The notes under the pieces are model-generated. The model searched no databases, was not told the DNA's origin, and worked only from the letters and a program-made list of their open reading frames with translations. A DNA stretch of 64,000 bases from Leptoclinus maculatus (lineage: Eukaryota; Chordata; Actinopteri; Perciformes; Stichaeidae), in contig JAVDOI010000003.1 of NCBI GenBank assembly GCA_032191485.1, positions 8,441,986-8,505,985 on the forward strand. The letters run 5' to 3'. Positions 51,497 to 63,990 of the stretch are shown one piece after another (position 1 is the stretch's first letter; each line of letters starts with the position of its first letter). Both the position numbers and the translations under genes were made by a program.

Positions 51497-54400
51497 TTCT
51501 GATTCTCCCATGTTGTGACAATATTCAATCTGTCTTTGGGATTTCTTTGTCAGAGCAGCATGATTATGCTGGCAACATTGACCGATATCGAGCTTGGCTT
51601 TTGGAAGAAGACACACGGTTTTCATAAGCCCATTAATCTTAAAAGGAGCGACTGTCAGAAAACATACAGCACCCCTATCCCTGACATAAAAAAGGTCCGT
51701 CCAAGGCCGTGATTTCTGGTTTGGAGGAAAACGATATCACACTGCCTCCGATGGAAGGCCTTGAATGTCCCCTGTGCAAGCTTTTCCATTAGAGATCTGG
51801 CATTCTTAAGCTTAGGAGCAGAGAATTACACCAACACTGCAATCCATGACACACGAATGGATTTACAGCTCAAAGAGGGTCATTTGAGGAATCACCGCTT
51901 ATTGTTATTACAGATGTCTCAGAGCTTTATCTACGTAACTAATTTAAGGCTAAGTAAGAGAGAAACAAAAAGTACGAACGCTAAAGGTAAAAAGTGAATC
52001 ATAAACATTACAGCAGAATTGTGAACTGAAAATAAAAAGGTTGATGTCAATTTCCACATGTGACACACGCTGTTTCTTTGACTCCCTGGGCTGATTTCCA
52101 AATAGGGCAGGCATGAACCAACAGCAGCAGCCGTGGATGGAGTCTGAAGTGCTCCAAAAGTAATTAAGGTTCCTTCACTAATTGACAACAGACCCAGCCC
52201 AGCGAAGTTTCAAACAACAACCAAAGCATGTGAGTATAAAAAGGTGCATGTAATAATGCCCAGATTTCTGGCTGAACAGACTGGATACACTATGTGTGTG
52301 AGTATTAATGACAAAAAAACATAGTTATGCAGCTCGATCAGAAAGTAAACCCCATGAAAAATATATTTTTTCAATATTTGATGTAGTTTGTGATTCAGTC
52401 CCCGTTTTAACCAACCCCATCCCCAGACAAGAACAACATTTACAACCTTCTTGACCGCTAGGGCACACTGAACGCTGCTTTGGTTATTAACATCAGTCTG
52501 CAACAGTACATTTATCTTTACTTCTTATTTAGAATTTCTTAGATTATGCAATGCATGCAAATTATTTACTTATTTACTGGCTTTCTGGCTCTGATTTTAC
52601 TTTTTTCCGCATGCAGGACTCTTCTGCTCTTGGCCATAGAGGGAGCTCTTCCTCATCCTTTTACACCGTTTGATGATCATGCAGCACTGGGGAGGACCAC
52701 GGTCTTGGTCTAAATGTCAGGGCACTGGTTTAAAACATAGCACCAAGTTCAGCAAAATGTATCTGAGCACAGCTCATGTAAAAAGGTACAGAACATCATA
52801 AGCCCCTATATGATAATGTGGCACAATTTATCACGACTTGGCACAGAATAGTTCTGCCAAGTCAACACTGTTGATCATTTTTTGGAAATATAGACCAGAA
52901 AAAGTACAAGACAGGGAAACGTTATTATTCTTTACCAAGAAATTGTAATAACGCAGCCTGGATTCATATCACAGTTTTCCTTTATCTGTCAGAAGTAACA
53001 TACCATCATTTTTCAATTCAATGTGCATCACATTCTGTTCACTCGATCGTCATCTAGATTGTGACGGTGAATTAAAGCCATGTCTGATAAAGGGGTCACA
53101 CCTTGAGCCTTCACTATGCTGACTCCCGTCTGATAACAGAGGCTTAACATAAGTGTACTTATCACTAATACGTCTGAGTTAGTTATCTTTTCCATTTCCA
53201 GAACAGATCGGCATCGTCCTGAATTGATGGTCTTTTTTAGAAGTCATGCTTTAATCTTAATGAAGTGCATCATGATAAGTGCAGCCTCTTTGTACAGTTG
53301 CACAGATCGCTATACTGTGCACTAAAATACAATGTTCCAGAAGAAACAGCTGCTGTAATGCAGAGGTGGAAGGCTAATACCAGGAGCTCCCTTCACACTT
53401 TCTTACATGTGCTTGAATATACACTCTGCTCTTGGTATGGATGCTCTTATAGTAATGTTCATGGTAACCTTTGCTCAGCTTTGGTTCCCTGTTTTTAACC
53501 GTATAGGAACATTAAGAGCATTTAAATACCTGAGTCAATTTTATTGTATGAGTTCACACATTAGAGTGGATTCTAAAACTCAATCTGGGACAAATGATAA
53601 AATAATTACAATTTCCAGTTCCAAGCGCCACCTTCTATGAAAAGCTCATTGCTAACCTCACTGCAGATAAGAAATGTCATCTTGAAACATTTAAAGCTAA
53701 TTTCTTGTGTTTCATGTCTTTTTTTTATTTTGAATGAGGCATCGGATTAGATTCTTAGATAATGCAAAGTAAAATTGTGATGCAAGTGCAAAGGAAAAAC
53801 CAACAGAAGACATGTGTGAATACTACAAAAATTCATAATTTCAGATCAGAGATCATCGCGCTCGAGTCTGTTCATATTTTGTGATGACAATTTTTGGTCA
53901 ACAGAGAGAAAACACAGAGAGAAACAAGCCCTTTGTGTTTTTCTGATATGTTTCCACTTCAAATGAAAACCAGATTTGTTCCCCAACACACAAAGAAGTT
54001 GTCATGGATTCCCAAGGACAGCCGACGGTACGAAATTAAAACAAACTGAAACATCCCATTTCTGACGGAGCAATTTTTGTTCGGTGGTCTAATGTGTACA
54101 GTAAATAACAGAAACAATGCCTGCTATATACTGAGACATTATAATATCTTTGAAATTATATAACTGCAAGTAAAGGTAAAGAAGGGGTCCACAACTAACT
54201 TTCTTCACACACACAAAAACAAACAAAAAGACTGACGTTTACCCCTCGCCTCCCTCAAGATTTAATAGGGGACATGTCTGCTTCTCCCCACAAAACAGTC
54301 AAAGTAAATGCATGATCCTCAGGCATCTCCCTCAATGTAACAATTACAAGTATACGCTCAGAACATGAAGACACATGAGACGTGTTTAGTGAAGGTCACA

Positions 54401-55338
54401 AGCAATTACCCAGCCTGGTAAAAGCTGGCATGTCGCACATGGCACCGCTGCACGCCCTCATTAGGCGTGTTCTGTGGCTCAGAGTGGGTCTTGTGGCTAT
54501 AAAAGAACTGAGCCCACTGCCTTCCAAGCCTCCTTTTAGCAGAACCTCACCAGCAGGAGCACAAAGAAACTACACATCACCACCTCTGGATCAGATAGGA
54601 GTGGACAAACGTTGTTTTTTTTTTGTAGAGGAGGGGGTCTACTTGACCGAGGAATCGGTGTGTTTCTTTACAGGTTGGGCTTGGTTGGCTTCCAACAGGA
54701 TAAACGTCGATTCCCCAGTCCTTTCCTAATAATGAGCAACAAGGGATTATTACCTTTACTGTGACACGTTAACTTTAATGTGTTGCTTTTAACAATACAA
54801 AAATATTACAAATAGGTGAGTGTCAGAATAGCTGCAAATGCCTCCATTTGTTTGAGCACCAGATATACAGAGCAGCCTCGGCATATAGCGTTATATATGC
54901 GTTTGCCTATACACTGTTTGGATCCTTATGGGAATATATGGAGCAGGAGGTTGTTTTTTTTCTGACACACTTTGTTTCACACTAATTGCCTCATGATGGT
55001 CCTGGTGTGGTAACTGCTCTCAATCTGGACCCTGACTAATAATTCCCCCACTGAGCACTGAGATCACTAAACTCACAAACACTAAATCAAAAACATGGGC
55101 ACCCAGAAAAAAGGCTCTTTATTAAAACACTGGTTCATCCAGTCGAACAATTGAAACCATGGCAAAAAGATACATAGATTCTGCTTTTGTTGAAATGGGA
55201 AAGATGCGTTCATGTGCACAGTGTTGTTTACCAGATGAGAGGTGAGAAGCTAATGTCCACAATGCTCACTATTAGTAGTACAGTTTAAACTTGGATGCAT
55301 CACAGCTACTACATTTTTTTTCACATGCCAAGAAACGT

Positions 55339-55456
<118 letters not shown>

Positions 55457-55555
55457 ACCAGTCAGCTCTTTTACCATTACGTTTATAAAGGAACTGCAGT
55501 ATAATTACACCTGAAAAATTACTAAAATAATTCCAGAACACACCTCCAGACTCAT

Positions 55556-55556
<1 letters not shown>

Positions 55557-55589
<33 letters not shown>

Positions 55590-55605
55590 GCGCGCGCACG
55601 CACAC
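55557..55605. repeat. (CA)n-(CG)n alternating tract
   Basis: About 15 CA units pass into CGCGCGCGC and CACGCACAC. Alternating purine-pyrimidine with a CG core is the classic Z-DNA-prone composition. Confidence 0.9.
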
Positions 55606-58600
55606 TATCGGTCCCTTTGAGACAATGACTAATACAACTTTGAATTTGCCTCAGAACTTTAAAGACAAAGCACACTTTAGGAAGTGAATCCTCCGATGAC
55701 ACTTAAAACCAACATCAATATTTACCGACGGGGGTCGTCGCACCTTGCGGGCGTCAGGTGTCGATCGGATGAGTTAACTTGTGTCTCACCTGAAAGCGAT
55801 TTGGGAGGACATTTCTCACTTTGAAGACCTAATTGTGGGCTATTCGTTATCATATTTCTGAACTGAACAAACAATGGAAATAGCATTGAACCATTTTGAA
55901 AGAAAAATAATCATACTTTTGAGAACACAGTGTGATACAACCTATTGAAACCAAACACAGGCCTAAAGGACGTCAGTCTGAACAGCGGCTGACATTAATT
56001 AATGTAAATTCAAGATGTAAGCAATAATAGTTTTGCTTGCACCAAAAGCATTAAGATTTGACATATGAATGTGAATTAACTCTCATCTGTTTGGGAACCC
56101 AGTCTTATTAATATCATTGAAATAGAGAAAAAGTAATCGATAGTAAATACTATAATGCTTCGATCTCATATTTAAGTCGGTGATCATCATTAGACAAAAC
56201 AAACACCATGATAATACTATACTTTACTATAACCGGAAAACTCCTATTTAATTTGCTCTCCCAGCCTTAAAATGTCCTTCCGTGACTATATTGTGCCGAC
56301 ATGTGGACGATGATTTTAGTTTAGACGTCTCAAGAGATGTCAGTTAGAGATAAAGTTTGTTTTTAGTTTGAACACCTCTGATGAAATGGCGGTGGATACG
56401 TGAGCATCTCGGACATAAAGAGAAGTCATAAAGAAGTCAGTGGTGTAGATATATAATAATTCAACCCACCATTACATTTTAAATGTAATAATAGAGTTTG
56501 TGTTCATGCCGCAGTGTTTATGTGGGCAGATATTGTATGATTAGACTTTGAAAATGAGGGGAGCCGTTTAAAGTTGTTTTTGTTTTGTCACACAGGACAA
56601 ACGGACGGTTGCAAAGCCCTGCACCTGATGTGTGCACAACTATAACTGCACCAACGGATGTGTTCACGTGCGTTATTATTTTAAAGTATCTGTTGTACGT
56701 TTACTTCATTCTTTAATAAACATAGTCACCTTTAAACTTCAACACGAATGTATTCTAACACATTTTAGAGAAAAGCATTGCGATGATTAGGATCCCAGTT
56801 CTAAAACCAGACCACCGACCTCTGTGCTGTTTGTCTAACCTACATGGCCTACATTTACACGGTAGAAAATCTAATCTGCTGCAGCGCACATTTTTTGGGC
56901 TTTTACATCTTAAATTCATAAATAAAAACCTGGAATTTATCAGTCACAAGACAGGAACATTAGGTATCTAAGACTGTGCGCATTTTAACCCATCACACGT
57001 GCAAAGGTGAATAAAGAAATAAACAAAAACTAGCTTATGCAAATTCAAATTCCCTCACATTAATTTGTGCATTTAATCTCATAATCTTAAAGACTATTTA
57101 TTGCTTAAAAACAGACGCATCTTTCGGTATATGCAATTACAATTATATTAAAAAACAACAACTAATTACAGCCTAGTGATACAATGCATACATTATCATG
57201 GCAAAAACAGAGAAAATACATGTATTTTAAAGTTGTAGAACTACATTACAGGGAAGATAGTAGGACAATTTAATTTACGAGTAAATAACGCGGAAAACGG
57301 CATACAAAATACAATTATGAGGTAAACACAAACACACCTTCTCATGTTGATATTCATATAAAATACTAAAGGTAAAAAAAAATCAAAACAATTTCTAATG
57401 AAACATCCAGAAAATGGTTTACCTACCCCGAAAATAGTGCACATGGCAAAGAAAGAAGACTGTGCTGGTAAAACCATGCAATTCCTTCGTTGTCCAGATG
57501 AGGGGAGTCCTGCCAGCCAAGCAATGATGGAAAGACAGAGAGGGACAGAACGACAGGGAGTGAGTGAGGGACAACAGTGACACAGACAGAATTACACCTT
57601 AAATGTATTAAAACAATAATGCATACTCAGCAGCAACAGACGAAGTTCCCTCCGGTGTGCCAATACACCCTGCAACATGCATGCAAATACAGCATGCAAC
57701 AATGAGATGAGAATTCACTTGATATCCAGACGTCCACGATAAAAGAGGATACAAGTTTCCACCACTTGTATCTACAGCTTTAAGGCAATCTTCTCCAACA
57801 TCCAGCTCCTCTGATCCAACCTGATGCTTTCCATGTGTCCTGCTCCAAGATCTGGCCGGTGGAGCGGCCAGGAGACAGAGAGGAGAGGGGTGGAGGTTGT
57901 GGAGGTGGTCGCGGGGGGATAAGGACACTGCACCTTGTTACCATTGGGTCGACTGTTAAGTTTTACAAGTAACGTTTTGCGAGCGTATAAACGATACCTT
58001 CTAAACTTGCACAGGAAACTCCGTAAACATGCTGTGATAATGTAAGTCTCTGGCATCCAGTGGATATCCCATAGTCTGGGAGCGCTGCGATCTACAGAGG
58101 TATCGATTACATGCGCCCCTTCCCATGTTTGATGCTCCCTAAACTGGCTTATAAAAAAAAGACTCAGGCTGCTAGTGTGCAACTTTCTCTTTGGCTCTGA
58201 TGGCTAAACGACTCGAGACCCTCAGTTTGTCCAACATATGCAGAAAAACTGATTTTGTAATATTTGTAACTGAATAAATCAATTTAAATAAAATAGCTAC
58301 ACATGGAATAGACTGGCCAACATGCCAGGGCCATCCACAGGTGGATATTTTCAGGTATATGCTGATGTTTTTCTTATCAAATTGATACTCCCTGGGATGC
58401 ACACTAAAAACATGTCGCCACTGTCCAACACTAATAAACAGGGAGATGTCATCCCATTGTATATGATGTACATGTCCTTACCGGTTGCATGTTGGATGAA
58501 ACGTTTCCCTGTCTGCCACTTCCCCTTTGCAAAATATTCAAGAAGGCTGCACAGCTCCAACCGGATGGGGTTTGCATTGGCTGACAGCGGTCCTAGCGCA

Positions 58601-58940
58601 GGGCGACCAATGAAACCAAAGCAGAGGCTCAGCGTATAACAGCGAAGATTGACGTGTAGGACGCGTCAAAATTAATTCCAGCAAACGCCGGACTCCATGG
58701 GATAACTCCAATTTGCTTTTATCGGATGAAGATCACTTTGGTGCCATTGTACCTTGCAAGTCACTTGTCTCCAAAAAAAGAGAGAAGGGGGCGCGCTGCA
58801 CTCGGAGATTTTAAGAGGTCTATTTTTCCTCTTCTGGGGCTCATTCCTCCCGTTCCCCTTCCTTCTCTGCTTTCGCTCGGACGCATTCAGCCATTCGAAG
58901 GGGCGCCTATATTTCCCGGGACCTCGAAACATATAGGCAA
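58601..58940 (+). promoter_or_regulatory. Putative pax1 promoter and 5' UTR
   Basis: Relatively GC-rich sequence directly upstream of the pax1 start. In the start-codon frame there is a TAA at 58812-58814 and no ATG between it and 58941, so no N-terminal extension like that of long mammalian PAX1 is encoded. Short ATG-initiated frames at 58726-59025 and 58754-58936 overlap the region in other frames and would act as uORFs if transcribed. No clear TATA box at a suitable distance. Confidence 0.4.
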
Positions 58941-61900
58941 ATGGGTAAGCCCGCGTAACCATCGGCATGCTTCACTGGCAGGGACCTTATGCAAGCGTAT
59001 CAAGACTCACCACGCCTGCATATAGACAAAAATAAGCATTTGTTTTCCTTTAGTATTTTTTTCCCCTTCAACTTCAGATAATGAGCAATAGAAGAGTGTT
59101 TTTTTTTCCGACGAAAGTATGTCAAGTTTAAATCGTGGGGGATTTTTCCAGCTCTGTCAAGGCAGGCATTGTTTAAAGCTTTAAATCTTAAATGGAACCA
59201 CACCGCCAATTATCCCATGAATAGTGTGTCTCTGAAGAGCTCTCGAGTGTCAATTCCTCATGCTCGCCATTTTTTATGTTGCGGGTGTTTTTTTTGTTGT
59301 AGTCGTTGTGTACTCAGGGATGGCGGAGGGGAAACTAATAGAGTCAAATAGTGTACACACTTTTGTTGGTTACCAACCAGAGGTTACCAGTAGGCTGACA
59401 CACGTTAACCTCACTTTATGGTGTAAATTGCAGGAGCTGGCCTGTGTCAAACTGATACAGGATGCACATTTTAAAGTTGCTTCCTAATAATAAATACACA
59501 TAATTATTTTATGAAATTACATTGTGTGGCAGAGTAGGAAAAGTGCTTTACAATGACAACATGAGGCTATTTTATTTCCTTGTCAGAAATGCATGTATAG
59601 GCCTACTCACTTCATGCTGCGTAAATATGTGCCTTGTGTCTCTATTCTCCTGCAGAGCAAAACTATGGAGAGGTGAACCAGTTGGGCGGCGTGTTCGTCA
59701 ATGGGCGACCCCTGCCCAACGCCATACGGTTGAGAATAGTGGAGCTGGCTCAGCTCGGGATCAGACCCTGCGACATCAGCCGGCAACTCCGAGTCTCGCA
59801 CGGCTGCGTGAGCAAGATTTTGGCGAGGTACAACGAGACCGGCTCCATCTTACCCGGAGCCATCGGTGGGAGCAAACCACGGGTCACGACGCCTAACGTG
59901 GTGAAAAACATTAGGGAATACAAACAAGGCGACCCCGGGATCTTTGCCTGGGAGATCCGGGACAGGCTTTTGGCAGATGGAGTTTGTGACAAGTATAACG
60001 TCCCGTCGGTCAGCTCGATCAGCAGGATTTTACGCAACAAGATTGGAAATCTCTCCCAGCCCAACCAGTATGAGAGCAGTAAGCAAGCCTCCGCGCAGGC
60101 CGGGCTCTCCTACAACCACATATACCCTTATTCCTACCCCAACATGTCCCCCACTGGCAATAAAATGGGCAACCCTCCTGGAGTACCGATGACGGCTGGA
60201 CATATGAGCATATCCAGGGCCTGGCCCTCTGCACACACCGTCAGCAACATCCTCGGTATACGAGCCTTCATGGATCCTGCAGGTGAGGAAAACAAACACT
60301 CTCTGCTCTGTGAGAAATCTCAGGACTCTGCGTCTCTGGGCCACGAGCCGCACAACTCCCTCTGTCCTCAAATCGGAGCTTAATAAACCAGTGCAGCTGG
60401 TTATTGTGTTATTCGGCATGGTGATTTGCCACATCACTCCGTACAACCTGTTCTGGACACAGGCGGGAAAATGTGTCCATTACAATTTGCACAGGCCTCC
60501 GTTTCACCATTTAGCCAAAAAGCAGTAAGGCCACTTACAATAGGCATTTTCATGGGCTGATGCATTTGCAAACACCTTGCTCACCTGCTCTACCCCCCCA
60601 ATCCCCCAAGTAGTCACTACAGGCGTTTTGTCTGTCTCTTTCTGGTCCTTTAGTTCAACATAGTAGTCAGTGTTTTCATCCAGCGTTTAGTTGCCTGGTC
60701 CAGTGTGTTTTTTGTGTCATAATGTCCTATATAATTTAAACAAATTGTCTGTCAAATTCTATATTTTTAGCTCCTTTTTTCACATTGAAAAATATATTAC
60801 TACTTATACAATAGTGTTGCAAATATATGATAACATGTAGGGTTTTATTAGGTACAATAAACCTAAACAATTATTAATATAATTGATTTAAAAAAAGAGA
60901 ACGTTATTTATAATGATCTGATATGTTGTTTCCTTTCAGCTGTATCGTTTTGTGTGTGTCTTTAACGTGTAATCAAAAAACAGGTCTGATTTTATTATAC
61001 ACGCGTATTACAAACATTTGTAATATACATGATATTTTTTATATGTAATTATATAATTGTTTGATTGAACCTAACTTAAAAACTAGACTTCAGAACGGCC
61101 TGCTGTTTTGAAAATGAAACGTATTTTAAAGCCCAGACAGGTTCATGCGGAAAGCATTTTAAATGTCTAATTCACGTCATTTATCAAAACTTAAATGAGA
61201 CTGCATTTTTTTTCTGTGGCAATTCTACCTTTTATACATGTTTGACATGAAGTTACATGTTTCTAACTCAGCCATTGCTGGGATGGAGGGATATCCACAA
61301 AAAATGGAAGAGTGGAGTAGCGTCAACAGAGCAGCTTTCCCCGGGGCACACACGGTCAACGGGATCGACAAATCGGCAATCGACGCCGACATAAAATACG
61401 CTCAGGTAAATGGATGTCTGCACATGTGTAGCCCGCAGCCTGTGACCTTTCTAAACCAAGTGTGCGCACTCTGTATCGCTACAATAGCGCCATTTTATTT
61501 TCTTTGTAGGAAACCGTCCAAATGTATCGTGCCAAAATGGGCAGGGGCCTTTAGCAAATTAGTGCTCTCGGTATAGGCCTGGGGCAGAGCTGTGAAACGT
61601 TTCCATATCAGGGACCGTCAGACAGAGTCATATAAGGCCACAGACCTCTCTGCTTGATAAGATTTCACCCTTGAGACTCTAAAGAGTTTTATGACTTTTA
61701 TGAGACAGACAGTCTCTGCATTCATGATCTAATTAGTCATATTTATGGTGAATTAAATTGTAGTGAATGTAATCTCTTCCTCACTTTGCTTCCCTCTCCT
61801 TGTAAACCACTCAGTTTAGAGAAGCACTGCTGGAGGCCACATGTCACTGTCATATTATAAGCGCTGTGCGTTTGAGGTTTTGTTGTGCTTACTTTGTCTG

Positions 61901-62829
61901 CCTGTCTTATGTTTGCCTGCAGCCCTCCTCGACACTGTCCAGTTATGTCTCGGCGTGTGCCTACTCTCCCACCAACCAGTACGGGGTGTACAGTGGGCCA
62001 GCAGGCGGCTACGTGGCCCCGGGCCACCACCACTGGCAGCCGCAGAGCCCGGTCCTGTCCCACCCGGGCGGTGGGATGAGCATGCATGCAGGGGAGATAC
62101 ACTCGCCGATGACCTTCAAGCATCAGGCACGAGAGGGTATGGAGGGGGGGGGGGGGGACCGTTAGCACAGTTTAATATGAAAACCGGGGACATATGTGTC
62201 TAATACTAACAAATACAAAAATTAAAAACAACTCTGGGATTCAGTTGCTTTAAATTTAGAACAGAGTTTTTACTGTGCAATGTGGATATTAATGTTTGAT
62301 TTTAAATATTTTATTAGAGTTTCTTTATTTCCGCAGATGAGCGTATATTCCCTGTGCCTCCCCCACTGCCTTTCTCGTGCACACTCACTTTCGCAATAAG
62401 CAACGACCCAAACAACATAAACATTTACCAAATCCCAAATGAAGCGTAATTATATGTCAATTATTAAATATTGACCTTCCAGACTTGGCCTGCCAGGTGT
62501 GCCGATAACATTTAACACACAAAAATGGGAGATGCTTTTTTGTTGTTTAAAAAAAAAAAAAAAAAGAGATACTGCTTCCTAATTATGCGTTTCTGAATAT
62601 CCCTTTAGAGTATATTTGAGCTGATTAGAAACTAACTTGTAGGCTACGTGAAATAATTCCCGTTTAATGCATATATCTCGCGGGGTAAATAATAACTTGA
62701 ATTTCTTATTTGTGTTGTGCAGGAGACAGAAAACCGCCCACTCTCCTGAGCAAGCAGCAGCAGCAGCAGCTGCAACATGAAGACTTGAACAGTGTGCATG
62801 GACTCAGTCTCCCTACCTCATCATCATAA
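58941..62829 (+). CDS. pax1a: Paired-box transcription factor Pax1
   Basis: Paired-domain regulator of pharyngeal pouch/thymus and sclerotome development. Exons: 58941-58944 (ATG G), 59656-60282, 61272-61405, 61923-62136 and 62723-62829 (TAA). Every intron is GT-AG and the joined frame gives 361 aa starting MEQNYGEVNQLGGVFVNG. The paired domain spans residues about 6-133 (NAIRLRIVELAQLGIRPCDI, VSHGCVSKILARYNETGSIL, YNVPSVSSISRILRNKIGNL). An octapeptide-like HTVSNILG is at 195-202; no homeodomain follows, as in the Pax1/9 group. Exon 3 gives MEEWSSVNRAAFPG and DIKYAQ; exon 4 gives PSSTLSSYVSACAYSP and MTFKH; exon 5 has a five-Gln run and ends LPTSSS. MEQ-YGEVNQ rather than MEPAFGEVNQ, and the WPSAHTVSNILG context, favour Pax1 over Pax9. 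Linkage to nkx2.2 and nkx2.4 agrees. The 'a' suffix is inferred. Confidence 0.93.
58945..59655 (+). other. pax1 intron 1 (711 bp)
   Basis: GTAAGC...CTCCTGCAG, splitting the second codon (G|AG). AT-rich, no repeats. An open frame running in from 59634 is acceptor read-through. Confidence 0.85.
60283..61271 (+). other. pax1 intron 2 (989 bp)
   Basis: GTGAGG...TTTCTAACTCAG, phase 1. AT-rich towards the 3' half with nothing assignable. The exon 2 frame reads on to 60383 if the intron is retained. Confidence 0.85.
61406..61922 (+). other. pax1 intron 3 (517 bp)
   Basis: GTAAAT...TTGCCTGCAG, phase 0, between DIKYAQ and PSSTLSSY. No repeats seen. Confidence 0.85.
62137..62722 (+). other. pax1 intron 4 (586 bp) with poly-G at the donor
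   Basis: Donor GTATGG is weak and is followed at once by a 14-G run (62144-62157). The acceptor is TGTTGTGCAG. A 17-A run lies at 62549-62565. Retention of this intron would end the protein after about ten extra residues (MEGGGG-type tail, stop at 62163-62165). Confidence 0.8.
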
Positions 62830-63365
62830 CCGGGACTTATACCACCTTAATTACCAGACCCTAATTAACTGAACTCATTTCTACGACTCCAACAGTAAGT
62901 CTGAACACTAACGGCTTGTTTCCCCGAGTGTTTGCAGCTCACAGTCATACACACAGGCCCATTCACATGCAATATGAATACAGTAGCTTTATCGGCCTTA
63001 GTGGCCAAATGAATGTAAGCTTTCATGGATGTATCGGTGTTGCCCCTCTAATATTTTTCTCAATTGAAATACGTAATGTTGCTAGACTGTATTCTCTTAT
63101 GGAGACTGCAGGATTGAAAAAAAAAAAATGTTTTTGTCACTGTCATTGAAGTTTTATTATAAAAACCCAAGGGCTATTCTGTAATCCGCCATATATTATA
63201 TTATCTTAATTTGTGGCCATGATATCGAGTTCCACACCGACTCAACGATGTGAGCAAAGAGATAAATTGTCTAAATGTAAAATATTTGCCAAAGCTTTAA
63301 TTATATATTTTTATAATTCCATTGTAAATATTCAAAAAATAAAGGCTTTCTTAAATGCCATGTGT
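62830..63365 (+). other. Probable pax1 3' UTR
   Basis: From the TAA to just beyond AATAAA at 63338-63343. A perfect donor-like GTAAGT lies at 62895, 66 nt past the stop. AT-rich, with an A-run at about 63117-63128. Confidence 0.5.
63338..63343 (+). terminator. Candidate polyadenylation signal of pax1
   Basis: AATAAA about 510 nt past the stop, followed 18-35 nt later by a GT-rich element (TGTGTTGTGGTTCTGT), the arrangement expected for a cleavage site. Confidence 0.55.
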
Positions 63366-63639
63366 TGTGGTTCTGTAGTTGATATTGTTTTCGGTGTGAA
63401 TCCATGAGTGTATTGTTTGGTTCATCTGAAGGCCTATGAGTCATGGATGTGCACAGTTGATTATATCAGTTTATAGACAAAAGAGGAAACTGAAGTTGCC
63501 CTAAACATTTTAGCTTACAGTTTCTGTAACTCACAAAAGGGATTTTTTTGGTAATGTCTTAAAAGTTTTTCACCACCTATTTATTTCATCGCAGTTTTTC
63601 CAACTGGAGGTGAACGAAATATTACTTTCTCTGAATGAA

Positions 63640-63990
63640 AGTACGATCTCGAGAGTGACATTTAGTTTCCTCTGCGCCTATAAATGGCATGAAATACATT
63701 TTGATCAATCATATAATATGCGAATAACCAAACTTGCTGCAAAACGTATCATCCATCCGTCGGCACGGGAATTGAATTGGGTCGTTGCACCATGGGGGAA
63801 AAGTCATTTCGTGACTCAGGTGTAACTCCTCTGCAGACCGGGCGCCTCTGCTGATGCTATCTCTCTGATATGATGCCTGCCACGATGGAAATCAGAGACC
63901 ACCTGATCATGCACGTTTTTGACCGGTGTCAAGTCAAAATCCACCCACATGCAGCCTCGAATATGTTTTACAAATGAGGAGAATTGGGCC
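63640..63990. promoter_or_regulatory. Candidate conserved noncoding element downstream of pax1
   Basis: Unique, CpG-bearing, repeat-free sequence about 0.3 kb past the pax1 poly(A) site, containing a TTTTGATCAATCATATAATA homeodomain/Pbx-like core near 63700 and GTGACTCAGG (AP-1-like) near 63812. It runs towards the window edge. Inference from texture only. Confidence 0.25.

Noticed and set aside
57608..58182. Minus-strand open frames of 106-136 codons upstream of pax1
   Set aside because: No domain recognised and overlapping frames disagree; probably chance.
58941..62829. Identity as pax9
   Set aside because: Starts MEQNYGEVNQ, not MEPAFGEVNQ, and exons 3-5 carry Pax1-type sequence (MEEWSSVNRAAFP, SSYVSACAYSP). 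The neighbours are nkx2.2/nkx2.4, not nkx2.1/nkx2.9.
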